DNA of 28,569 bases from Pseudothermotoga sp. Lineage in GTDB: Bacteria; Thermotogota; Thermotogae; Thermotogales; DSM-5069. The translations under genes were made by a program, and so were the position numbers. The DNA is taken from assembly GCA_028276125.1 (NCBI GenBank), contig JAPYWY010000002.1, positions 1 to 28,569 of the forward strand. Direction: 5' to 3'. Shown here piece after piece: positions 16,425 to 22,809 of the stretch (position 1 is the first letter of the stretch; each line of letters starts with the position of its first letter). The notes beneath the pieces were generated by a model. It was given only the letters and a program-made list of their open reading frames with translations. It had not been told where the DNA came from and made no database searches.

Positions 16425-17225
16425 ATGGGTCTGGTTTTCATCGATCCGAGCGGAACAATACCGATCTCGCTCACTGGAAAATTCTGTCGTATGAACTGTG
16501 CGCATTGCGGTGGGCACTACCTCGGCCACATGAAAACGCTGTGGGAGATGGAGCAACTCGCGAGAGAAGGACACAAGAGTTTTCTCATAAGCGGCGGACT
16601 CGAGGAAGATTTTCTCGTACCCTTCAGAAAGTATTTGAACCATCTGAGGCATCTCAAGGAAAGGTACGGGCTCTCTTACAACTTTCACGTGGGTTTCCCA
16701 CAATCTTTCATGGAAGATCTCGAAGGCTTGGCCGACGTTGTGAGTTTCGATTTTTTCGCCGATCCAATGGTCATGGAGGCCGTCTATGGGTTCAGCGTTG
16801 AACCAGTGAAACTTCTGGACGCCATCGCACGAACAAGGGTCTTCGCCGTACCACACGTAACGATTGGAATTTTGGAAGGTCACATATCACACGAGTATGA
16901 AGCACTGAAGATGCTTTCGGAACGTTTCAGTGCCGTGGTTCTGAACGTGTTCATACCAACTTTCGGAACGAAGTTCTCCCAAGCTCTTCCACCTGACCTT
17001 TCGAGAGTGAAAGAATTGTTCAGTTACACCGCCGAGAAGTTCGATCATTTGGTGCTTGGTTGCATGCAACCACGTGGCGAATACAGACGCTTGCTGCAAG
17101 AATCGGTGAAAGAGTTCGCAAACGTCATCGTGAAGCCAACGTTCAAGGTCGACTTCGATTTCAAGGGTTGTTGTGCCCTTTGGTTGGCCAAATCCAGAGT
17201 GGAGGTGGTGAGGCGTGTACGATAA
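16425..17225 (+). CDS. Radical SAM protein of unknown function in the methylmalonyl-CoA mutase operon
   Basis: The 266-residue protein has a radical SAM cluster CRMNCAHC (Cys 21, 25 and 28 from the chosen start) after PISLTGKF, and a FLISGG segment at the SAM-binding strand. An adjacent Cys pair near the C-terminus (FKGCCALW, 249-250) might hold a second metal site or a sulphur donor. It has no SPASM domain and is shorter than BioB or LipA. The family resembles biotin-synthase-related radical SAM proteins, but I cannot name a substrate. The start is uncertain: ATG 16425 fits a transcript starting around 16421, so the message may be nearly leaderless. ATG 16410 is the alternative. The last 11 bp overlap the mutase large-subunit gene, so expression is coupled to B12-dependent mutase and a role in mutase or cofactor maintenance is possible (inference). 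Confidence 0.85.
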   Translation: MGLVFIDPSGTIPISLTGKFCRMNCAHCGGHYLGHMKTLWEMEQLAREGHKSFLISGGLEEDFLVPFRKYLNHLRHLKERYGLSYNFHVGFPQSFMEDLEGLADVVSFDFFADPMVMEAVYGFSVEPVKLLDAIARTRVFAVPHVTIGILEGHISHEYEALKMLSERFSAVVLNVFIPTFGTKFSQALPPDLSRVKELFSYTAEKFDHLVLGCMQPRGEYRRLLQESVKEFANVIVKPTFKVDFDFKGCCALWLAKSRVEVVRRVR

Positions 17226-18894
17226 AGAACAGCTCAGGAGGATCTTTGATGCGTTCGAGCAGTGGCAAGCGCAGGTGGAGAGCGACCTGAAGAAGTATCC
17301 AGAGAGGAAGGAGAAGTTCGTATCGAGTTCTGGCTACGAGTTCAAGAGATGCTACACGCCACTCGACGTCTCAGAGCTGGATTATTTGAAAGACCTCGGC
17401 ATGCCGGGAGACTATCCGTACACGCGAGGCGTTCAGAGAACCATGTACCGTGGAAGGCTCTGGACGATGAGGCAATACGCGGGCTTTGGAACCGCGGAAG
17501 AAACGAACAAACGCTTCAAATATCTTTTGCAGCAGGGCCAAACGGGCTTGTCGGTGGCGTTCGATCTACCCACGCAGATCGGTTACGATTCGGACCACCC
17601 ACTCGCCGAAGGTGAGGTTGGACGCGTGGGTGTCGCGGTGGATTCCTTGAAGGATATAGAGACACTTTTCGACGGTATTCCACTGAAAGACGTCAGCACC
17701 TCGATGACCATAAACTCCACCGCAGTCATACTTTTGAGCATGTACGCCGTGACGGCGGAAAAGCAAGGGGCAAAACTCGAAGAACTGAGAGGAACGATAC
17801 AGAACGACATTTTGAAAGAGTACATAGCGAGGGGTACTTACATCTTTCCACCAGAACCGTCCATGAAGATCGTCACGGATATCTTCGAATTCTGTGCCCA
17901 GCACATGCCCAAGTGGAACACGATAAGCATCAGCGGCTATCACATAAGAGAGGCCGGTGCCAACGCGGTCCAAGAGCTCGCCTTCACGTTTGCTGATGCA
18001 GTCGCTTACGTTGAAGCGGCCATCAAGGCCGGACTGGATCCGAACGTGTTCGGAAGACAGCTGTCGTTCTTCTTCGCCGCGCACAACAACTTCTTGGAAG
18101 AGATCGCGAAGTTCAGAGCCGCGAGACGCATTTGGGCGAAGATCATGAAGGAGCGCTTCAAAGTGACCAACCAAGAAGCCTTGAGGCTCAGATTCCATAC
18201 TCAAACAGGTGGTTCCACGCTCACAGCACAGCAGCCACTGAACAACATAGTCCGTGTCGCAATCCAAGCACTGGCGGCCGTGCTCGGTGGAACTCAATCT
18301 TTACACACCAACTCTTTCGACGAAGCTCTCGGCCTTCCAACGGAACAATCCGTACAGGTCGCGCTCAGGACACAACAGATCATAGCCTACGAATCCGGTG
18401 TCGCGGACATCGTCGATCCACTGGCAGGCTCATTCGCTTTGGAAGCTCTGACTAACCAGATCGAGGAAAAGGTCTGGGAGTACTTGCAAAAGATCGACTC
18501 TTTGGGCGGCATGGTTCGAGCGATAGAACTCGGATACGTTCAAAAGGAGATCCACAAGAGTGCGTACGAGCAACAGCTGGCGATTGAAAAAGGCGAACAA
18601 ATTGTTGTGGGAGTGAACGCGTTTCAAACCAAAGAAGAAAGACCGGTTGAAAACATCTTGAAGGTTGATCCCGCACTTGAAGAGAAGCAGAAACAGGCCC
18701 TCAGACAACTGAGAGAGCAGAGGGACAACAGGGCCGTCGCGAACGCGTTGAAGGAATTGAAACAAGCTGCGAAGGAGGGTAAAAACATCGTTCCATACGT
18801 GTTCGAAGCGGTCAAGTGTTACGCAACCCTTGGTGAGATAAGCGATGTTCTGAGAGAAGTTTACGGAGAGTACACCGAGAGCACATCGATCTGA
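17215..18894 (+). CDS. mcmA1: Methylmalonyl-CoA mutase, large (catalytic) subunit
   Basis: This 559-residue protein is the substrate-binding barrel of a two-subunit methylmalonyl-CoA mutase, which interconverts succinyl-CoA and (R)-methylmalonyl-CoA with adenosylcobalamin. Diagnostic residues are present at the expected places: Tyr88 in RQYAGFGTAEETN, Arg206 in YIARGTYIFPPEPS and His243 in ISGYHIREAGA (Tyr89, Arg207 and His244 in the P. shermanii enzyme). Tyr and Arg at the first two positions favour methylmalonyl-CoA over isobutyryl-CoA mutase. LHTNSFDEAL and RTQQIIAYESGV follow. The B12 domain is absent and encoded by the next gene. The GTG start follows GGAGGTGGTGAGGC and overlaps the radical SAM gene by 11 bp. 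Confidence 0.96.
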   Translation: MYDKEQLRRIFDAFEQWQAQVESDLKKYPERKEKFVSSSGYEFKRCYTPLDVSELDYLKDLGMPGDYPYTRGVQRTMYRGRLWTMRQYAGFGTAEETNKRFKYLLQQGQTGLSVAFDLPTQIGYDSDHPLAEGEVGRVGVAVDSLKDIETLFDGIPLKDVSTSMTINSTAVILLSMYAVTAEKQGAKLEELRGTIQNDILKEYIARGTYIFPPEPSMKIVTDIFEFCAQHMPKWNTISISGYHIREAGANAVQELAFTFADAVAYVEAAIKAGLDPNVFGRQLSFFFAAHNNFLEEIAKFRAARRIWAKIMKERFKVTNQEALRLRFHTQTGGSTLTAQQPLNNIVRVAIQALAAVLGGTQSLHTNSFDEALGLPTEQSVQVALRTQQIIAYESGVADIVDPLAGSFALEALTNQIEEKVWEYLQKIDSLGGMVRAIELGYVQKEIHKSAYEQQLAIEKGEQIVVGVNAFQTKEERPVENILKVDPALEEKQKQALRQLREQRDNRAVANALKELKQAAKEGKNIVPYVFEAVKCYATLGEISDVLREVYGEYTESTSI

Positions 18895-18907
18895 GGGGGT
18901 GAATCAG

Positions 18908-19321
18908 ATGAAGAAGTACAGGATCTTGATCGCAAAACCTGGGTTGGATGGACACGATCGCGGTGCAAAGGTCGTCGCGCATGCCCTGAGGGATGCGGGT
19001 TTCGAAGTGATATACACCGGTCTGAGACAGACTCCCGAGCAGATCGTGAAAACTGCGATCCAGGAGGACGTCGATTTGATAGGGCTCTCGATCCTGTCGG
19101 GTGCGCACCTACAGTTGTCCAAGAAGGTGATCGAGCTGATGAAAAAAGAAGGTATAGCAAGCATTCCAGTCTTCGTGGGAGGCATAATCCCACCCGACGA
19201 TGTACCCAAGTTGCTGGAGATAGGTGTCGCGCGTGTGTTTGGGCCAGGAACACCGCTTTCGAAGATCGTTCAAGAGGTTAGAGAGGTCTTGGAAGGGGTG
19301 GCGAGCACGAGTGAATCATAA
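18908..19321 (+). CDS. mcmA2: Methylmalonyl-CoA mutase, small cobalamin-binding subunit
   Basis: The 137-residue protein is a B12-binding Rossmann-type domain. It contains the base-off/His-on motif DGHDRG (Asp14, His16, Gly19; DxHxxG), in which His16 ligates cobalt from below, then GLSILSGAH and VFVGGIIPPDD, which hold the nucleotide tail. It completes the catalytic large subunit encoded 13 bp upstream. ATG 18908 is chosen because GGGGGTGA lies 6 nt before it; a GTG at 18899 falls inside that site. Its end overlaps the meaB start by 11 bp, so the whole set is translationally coupled. Confidence 0.96.
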   Translation: MKKYRILIAKPGLDGHDRGAKVVAHALRDAGFEVIYTGLRQTPEQIVKTAIQEDVDLIGLSILSGAHLQLSKKVIELMKKEGIASIPVFVGGIIPPDDVPKLLEIGVARVFGPGTPLSKIVQEVREVLEGVASTSES

Positions 19322-20189
19322 GCAGATCGCCAAGTTCATAACGTTGATAGAGAACGAACCTGAAAGGGCGAGACAAGTACTGAAGGATCTACCGAGAAAA
19401 ACTTGTCCTGTGATCGGTTTCACGGGTAGCCCAGGCGTGGGCAAGAGCACGTTGATCGATCAGGTGATCGCGAGGCTTAGATCCATGAATAAAACGGTCG
19501 CCGTCGTTGCAGTGGATCCATCCAGTCCTTTCAGTCAGGGTGCCTTCCTCGGTGACAGAGTCAGGATGAAGAAACACTTCCTTGACGAAGGTGTCTTCAT
19601 TAGGAGCATGGCATCCCGCGGCGCACTCGGTGGATTGAACGAGAGCATCTACGATGTCGTGGAGTTGCTCGAAGCCGCGGGTTTCGATTACGTTCTTGTC
19701 GAAACGGTGGGTGTCGGTCAAGCTGAGGTCGAGGTGCGGTATGTGGCAGACGTGGTCGTGCTGGTGCTGTCACCGGGCTTTGGAGACGAAATGCAACTGT
19801 TGAAGGCGGGCGTCATGGAGATCGCGGACATATATGTCGTGAACAAATCGGATCTTGCGGGAAACGACTCGCTGTACGATCAGCTGATCGGCTTTCTCAC
19901 CTTCGCTGGAAGGGATGTCTCAAGCGTCGTGAAGACCTCGGCCTTGAACGGCAGCGGAGTTGAAGAGCTCGTGGATAAAATGACGACATTGTGGAAGACT
20001 CTCGTTGAAACAGGAAGATTGAAACAGCTGAGAAGAGAAAGGTCGAGACACCACGCAGAGACACTCGCGAGGAGAACGCTGCAGAAGTATCTTTCACTCG
20101 TGGATTCAGAGGATCCATACAAAGCTGTCGAGTCGGCACTCAGATCGATGTGTGAACGCTTGAAAAATGGTCAGGGGGGAGGGACTTGA
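19311..20189 (+). CDS. meaB: MeaB-type GTPase, methylmalonyl-CoA mutase chaperone
   Basis: MeaB/ArgK G3E-family GTPases load and protect the adenosylcobalamin of methylmalonyl-CoA mutase. The 292-residue protein has Walker A GSPGVGKST (residues 39-47), VAVDPSSPFSQGAFLGDR, the switch region ETVGVGQAEVEV, VLVLSPGFGDEMQ and the guanine-specificity NKSD. GTG 19311 is taken as start because homologues begin shortly before the IAKFITLIEN helix and it overlaps the mutase small subunit stop. An in-frame ATG at 19224 would add 29 residues antonymous to family alignment and buried in the upstream gene. The last seven codons overlap the convergent tRNA-Pro(CGG) gene by 22 bp. Confidence 0.95.
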   Translation: MNHKQIAKFITLIENEPERARQVLKDLPRKTCPVIGFTGSPGVGKSTLIDQVIARLRSMNKTVAVVAVDPSSPFSQGAFLGDRVRMKKHFLDEGVFIRSMASRGALGGLNESIYDVVELLEAAGFDYVLVETVGVGQAEVEVRYVADVVVLVLSPGFGDEMQLLKAGVMEIADIYVVNKSDLAGNDSLYDQLIGFLTFAGRDVSSVVKTSALNGSGVEELVDKMTTLWKTLVETGRLKQLRRERSRHHAETLARRTLQKYLSLVDSEDPYKAVESALRSMCERLKNGQGGGT

Positions 20190-20244
20190 ACCCTCGACCT
20201 CCGGACCCCGATTCCGGCGTTCTGGCCAACTGAACTACCCCCTG
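20168..20244 (-). tRNA. tRNA-Pro (anticodon CGG)
   Basis: The 77-nt cloverleaf is complete: acceptor CAGGGGG/CCCCCTG, D-stem GTTC/GAAC, anticodon stem CCGGA/TCCGG with loop ATCGGGG (anticodon CGG), T-stem GAGGG/CCCTC with TTCAAGT, discriminator A and an encoded CCA. A TTTTT run directly follows the CCA on the minus strand (20163-20167). The 3' part lies inside the end of meaB on the other strand. Confidence 0.95.
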
Positions 20245-20255
20245 AGCCAATACAA

Positions 20256-20284
20256 ATGATACCATAGAGGCGGGACTTTGACAA
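20256..20284 (-). promoter_or_regulatory. Promoter of tRNA-Pro(CGG)
   Basis: On the minus strand TTGTCA (20279-20284) is followed after exactly 17 nt by TATCAT (20256-20261), with TGG directly before the -10 box. The tRNA begins 11 nt after the -10 box. Confidence 0.75.
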
Positions 20285-20296
20285 CTGCTCGAGAAG

Positions 20297-20428
20297 GATA
20301 TGGCTTTAGGGAAACGTATCTTGGGCAGAGCCCAAGTAGTAGTAGTAAGATTAGCACCCACCAGAGGCAATAGCCTCTGTTGCTATGGAGTCAACTTTGC
20401 TCCATCGAAGATGACCCAACGAGCCATC
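20297..20428. ncRNA. Unidentified structured element with three hairpins and a closing stem
   Basis: This stretch without a recognised gene is unusually rich in base pairing. A closing stem ATGGCT (20300-20305) / AGCCAT (20422-20427) encloses three arms: CTTGGGC-AGA-GCCCAAG (20320-20336); CAGAGGC-AATA-GCCTCTG (20362-20379) extended by AGCA/TGCT (20353-20356 and 20381-20384); and ATGGAG-(9 nt)-CTCCAT (20385-20405), which abuts the previous arm. A tandem AGT repeat lies between the first two arms. No T-run follows on either strand, and no -10 box at proper spacing was found, although TTGACA occurs at 20278-20283. It does not look like SRP, RNase P or tmRNA, and separate arms argue against 6S RNA. 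The strand is undecided: it may be a small RNA, a riboswitch-like relic or the end of a lost mobile element. Confidence 0.4.
20383..20427 (-). CDS. Possible 14-codon small ORF with a strong ribosome-binding site
   Basis: On the minus strand ATG (20427) opens a 14-codon frame, MARWVIFDGAKLTP, ending at TAG (20383-20385). AGGGGTGA (20436-20443) lies exactly 8 nt upstream, an ideal Shine-Dalgarno spacing for this genome. No good promoter was identified, and the frame lies in the hairpin-rich element, so it could be a leader peptide, a fragment of a lost gene or chance. Reading continues in the same frame after the stop for over 60 codons, which hints at a decayed gene. Confidence 0.25.
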   Translation of the reverse strand: MARWVIFDGAKLTP

Positions 20429-20473
20429 AAAAATTTCACCCCTTTAGGAGATTGGGAGTGTCAAATTGAACGC

Positions 20474-20502
20474 TTGCACCAGGAATGAATTCGTGGTAGA
20501 AT
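20474..20502 (+). promoter_or_regulatory. Promoter of tRNA-Pro(GGG)
   Basis: TTGCAC (20474-20479), a 17-nt spacer and TAGAAT (20497-20502) with TGG immediately before the -10 box. The tRNA starts 8 nt further on. Confidence 0.75.
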
Positions 20503-20510
20503 TAAAAACG

Positions 20511-20588
20511 CGGGGCGTGGCGCAGGTTGGCTAGCGCGCTTGCATGGGGCGCAAGAGGTCGCTGGTTCAAGTCCAGTCGCCCCGACCA
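20511..20588 (+). tRNA. tRNA-Pro (anticodon GGG)
   Basis: The 78-nt cloverleaf has acceptor CGGGGCG/CGCCCCG, D-stem GCGC/GCGC, anticodon stem CTTGC/GCAAG with loop ATGGGGC (anticodon GGG), T-arm TTCAAGT, discriminator A and encoded CCA. It would read CCC and CCU codons, complementing the CGG isoacceptor 270 bp away on the other strand. Confidence 0.95.
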
Positions 20589-20609
20589 GGCGGCGAAAGC
20601 CGCCTTTTT
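20588..20609 (+). terminator. Intrinsic terminator of tRNA-Pro(GGG)
   Basis: AGGCGGC-GAAA-GCCGCCT forms a GC-rich hairpin with a GNRA loop, followed by a run of T. It begins at the last base of the tRNA. Confidence 0.9.
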
Positions 20610-20737
20610 CTTTTCAAAGCCATCTCGTTCGCGAAAGATCTCAATCTCAGTGAGAGAACCTGCACGGTTTTTGAGGGTTCTCAAAGTTCAACCGTTTCTC
20701 GACTCTACTTTGTTGAAATGCTCCTGAGCCTGCTGAA

Positions 20738-21213
20738 TCAATTGCATGCGTCTTCGCGCCCTTGCCATCCGAGAATCTCGGTAGATTTTTCTTCTAAAGT
20801 TTTGTACTCTGTGAAAAAGTGTTCGATCTCGAGAAGAAGGTGCCGAGGCAAATGCGTTAGGCCTTCAACATCATTGAAACGAAGATTCAACGTGCAGCCA
20901 GTATCTTTTCGTCGCGTCCCCTCCCGCATCTTCAGTACTCCGATGGGCCGAACCTGCACAACACATCCAAAGAATGCTGGCTCATAGTTCACAACGAGAA
21001 CATCCAGCGCATCTCCATCTTCCGCGAGAGTGTTCAAAATGAACCCGTAATCAGCAGGATAATGCAAGGGTGAATGAAGCACGATGATGTCAGTTTTCAT
21101 CATACCCCACGTAGATTGTGGGTCATAAGTTCCCCGCCAAGCTTTCTTTTGCAGATCATTGAGACCAACATCCAAATCAGAGATATGGTGTTGACCCCCC
21201 TTGACCATTTCGG
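20738..21213 (-). pseudogene. ppa: Decayed inorganic pyrophosphatase (family I)
   Basis: Clear pyrophosphatase sequence remains: VLHSPLHYPADYGFI, TLAEDGDALDVLVV with the metal-binding Asp residues, PIGVLKM and HLLLEIEHFFTEYKTLEEK. The rest is broken. The expected EIPKGSRNKYE active-site segment is replaced by unrelated residues (AWRGTYD), which indicates a deletion with a frame change near 21130-21150. After PIGVLKMRE the family motif GRDEKILA appears in a different frame (20890-20919) and runs into a stop, before the original frame resumes with LRFNDVEGL; at least two indels are needed. No start codon with a ribosome-binding site is present, and the 5' end runs into the tRNA-Glu promoter. 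Two active-site residues (Asp and Lys of the DEK region) are lost from the open frame. The gene would have supplied pyrophosphate hydrolysis; a functional copy or another PPase type is presumably elsewhere. Confidence 0.82.
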
Positions 21214-21229
21214 CGAGATAGTGTAATAT
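21201..21229 (+). promoter_or_regulatory. Promoter of tRNA-Glu
   Basis: TTGACC (21201-21206), a 17-nt spacer and TAATAT (21224-21229), 12 nt before the tRNA. It overlaps the decayed 5' end of the pyrophosphatase pseudogene. Confidence 0.8.
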
Positions 21230-21241
21230 AGCCTTGGTTGA

Positions 21242-21317
21242 GCCCCCATCGTCTAGCGGCCTAGGACACTGGCCTTTCAAGCCAGAAGCAGGGGTTCGAA
21301 TCCCCTTGGGGGCGCCA
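21242..21317 (+). tRNA. tRNA-Glu (anticodon TTC)
   Basis: The 76-nt cloverleaf has acceptor GCCCCCA/TGGGGGC, anticodon stem CTGGC/GCCAG with loop CTTTCAA (anticodon TTC), T-arm GGGG-TTCGAAT-CCCC, discriminator G and encoded CCA. Its wobble U is a substrate of MnmA, encoded in this window. Confidence 0.95.
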
Positions 21318-21348
21318 GTTGGAGGAGATTCAAGAGATCGAAGGAAGG

Positions 21349-21373
21349 ACCGCTCCTGTTTGGAGCGGTTTTT
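21349..21373 (+). terminator. Intrinsic terminator of tRNA-Glu
   Basis: ACCGCTCC and GGAGCGGT form an 8-bp stem with a 5-nt loop (TGTTT), followed by a T-run on the plus strand. Confidence 0.9.
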
Positions 21374-21407
21374 CATGCCCGTTCTTTCGAGGAAGATCTG
21401 CCCAGAC

Positions 21408-21434
21408 AAAAAAGTGGCGGGCTTATGACCCGCC
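21408..21434 (-). terminator. Intrinsic terminator of tRNA-Asn
   Basis: On the minus strand GGCGGG-(7 nt)-CCCGCC forms the stem, followed by AC and six T. It lies about 28 bp downstream of tRNA-Asn. Confidence 0.88.
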
Positions 21435-21461
21435 TTCCAATTGGAAAATTCATCTGAAGTG

Positions 21462-21537
21462 TGGCTCCGGCGGCAGGACTCGAACCTGCAACCTAGTGGT
21501 TAACAGCCACCCGCTCTGCCGGTTGAGCTACGCCGGA
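21462..21537 (-). tRNA. tRNA-Asn (anticodon GTT)
   Basis: The 76-nt cloverleaf has acceptor TCCGGCG/CGCCGGA, D-stem GCTC/GAGC, anticodon stem GGTGG/CCACT with loop CTGTTAA (anticodon GTT), T-arm GCAGG-TTCGAGT-CCTGC, discriminator G and encoded CCA. Confidence 0.95.
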
Positions 21538-21556
21538 GCGTCGGTTTTCGACAACA

Positions 21557-21585
21557 ATTCTAATCAAAAGCTCTTTCCATTTCAA
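21557..21585 (-). promoter_or_regulatory. Promoter of tRNA-Asn
   Basis: On the minus strand TTGAAA (21580-21585), a 17-nt spacer and TAGAAT (21557-21562), 19 nt before the tRNA. Confidence 0.78.
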
Positions 21586-21636
21586 GTGTAGAGTTATTTA
21601 CTCTTAGATTAACACTGAGAAGATCAGGTGAGGCGA

Positions 21637-22809
21637 ATGTGGAAGAACTTGCCGAAGGAAGTCAAGCGCTATCTTGTCTTCTACTCCATCACAGGCTTTT
21701 CTTTCTCCGCGATCATCGCGGCCCCAACGCTTGGAAAGGTGTTGAATATCTCAATAGAAGAGCTTGGATGGCTTTTCAGTTTTTCTTACATCTTGCAGGC
21801 CATTCTCACTTACGTTTTGGGCAGAAAATTCGAGAGCATCAGCGTGAACTACGGTTACGCACTGGCAAGAACTTTCTTCGCCCTCGGAAGTATCTTTTTC
21901 ATCTTGGCGCGCAACGTCTATGGGTTCGTGGCCGCACAACTCTTGCTCGGGGTTACGGACGTCTTCTACCCTTGTCAAGTCATGTACGAAAGGGCTCTCT
22001 TTCCACCGAAAAAGCGCGAGGAGATTTACTCGACGCAGTTCTTCATCACCGAGTTCACGAAGGTGGTCGCCTACTTTTTCCTGGTGTTCATTCTGTCGAA
22101 GTACATGAAGGATCTGAGATTTCTCTCGGCAATATTCTTCTCGACCTTTGTGGCGAACATCTTTTATGCCTTCTCTTTCCTCAAGATCTTGCCACGCGTC
22201 AAGAGTGGCTCGAGTCTTCACGAGGACCACGTCTTGGCCACGAGCGTGAACGGTCCTTTCATATCGATAATGCTGCACCAGTACTTGGCTTTCATGGCGT
22301 TCAGTTTTTCGAGTTTTCTCATCATCTCGTACTATCTCATGGACCATTTCAAACTGGACAGTTCCTCGCCCTTTTTGTTTGAGATGATCTTTTCAGCGTC
22401 ACTGGTCGTGGCATACCCGTGGAAGAGAAAGGTCAACAACAGTACGATCAGGAATTTGATCATCGGCTCAGTGTTGATCATCGCCACCTTTGCTCTGTGG
22501 TTCGTACCCAACGTGTACGTGTTCTTCGCTTCCCACGTGATCATGGGATTTGGTTTCATCCTGTGGTTTCCAGCAAAAGAAACCATCAAGATGAGCTTGT
22601 CACCGAGAGAACTGGGCAGATGGGAAGGTTTCTTCCAAGGACTAAACATCTTCAGCAGAACTTTTGTGCCCGTGGTGTCGACACAGATCGCAGGAAGGCT
22701 CGGACACAGGTGGGTGTTCTTGACCTCAGCTTTCATCTTCACTGCGAGCCTGTTGAGTTCCATCCCCGCGATGCGATGGTTCCACAGAATCGAAAAGATC
22801 AGGGTATGA
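21637..22809 (+). CDS. Major facilitator superfamily-like transporter
   Basis: The 390-residue protein is strongly hydrophobic, with about 11-12 membrane segments in two halves separated by a polar loop near residues 185-205, as in MFS carriers. After the first segment it carries GWLFSFSYILQAILTYVLGRKFE, split as the usual loop 2-3 region; the classical GxLaDrxGrr motif is only weakly kept. Late segments (MGFGFILWFPAKETIKMSL, GRWEGFFQGLNIFSRTF) resemble drug or sugar efflux carriers. The substrate cannot be predicted. ATG 21637 follows AGGTGA at the right distance. The gene stands alone on the plus strand, and its last 11 bp overlap the end of convergent tatD. Confidence 0.85.
   Translation: MWKNLPKEVKRYLVFYSITGFSFSAIIAAPTLGKVLNISIEELGWLFSFSYILQAILTYVLGRKFESISVNYGYALARTFFALGSIFFILARNVYGFVAAQLLLGVTDVFYPCQVMYERALFPPKKREEIYSTQFFITEFTKVVAYFFLVFILSKYMKDLRFLSAIFFSTFVANIFYAFSFLKILPRVKSGSSLHEDHVLATSVNGPFISIMLHQYLAFMAFSFSSFLIISYYLMDHFKLDSSSPFLFEMIFSASLVVAYPWKRKVNNSTIRNLIIGSVLIIATFALWFVPNVYVFFASHVIMGFGFILWFPAKETIKMSLSPRELGRWEGFFQGLNIFSRTFVPVVSTQIAGRLGHRWVFLTSAFIFTASLLSSIPAMRWFHRIEKIRV

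Noticed and set aside
19224..19310. Upstream ATG start for meaB (29 extra residues)
   Set aside because: The extra residues lie inside the mutase small-subunit gene in another frame, are basic and unlike MeaB, and the GTG at 19311 gives the usual coupled overlap.
20297..20428. Structured element as 6S RNA, SRP RNA or an intrinsic terminator
   Set aside because: It has several separate arms and not one long interrupted hairpin, no SRP GGAA-loop signature, and no T-run after any of the hairpins.
21214..21409. Pyrophosphatase reading frame extended upstream through tRNA-Glu
   Set aside because: This part is the complement of the tRNA-Glu gene and its promoter and shows no pyrophosphatase sequence, so the pseudogene is ended near 21213.
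21319..21591. Short plus-strand frames over the tRNA-Asn region
   Set aside because: They run through a terminator pair and the antisense of tRNA-Asn, and have no ribosome-binding site.
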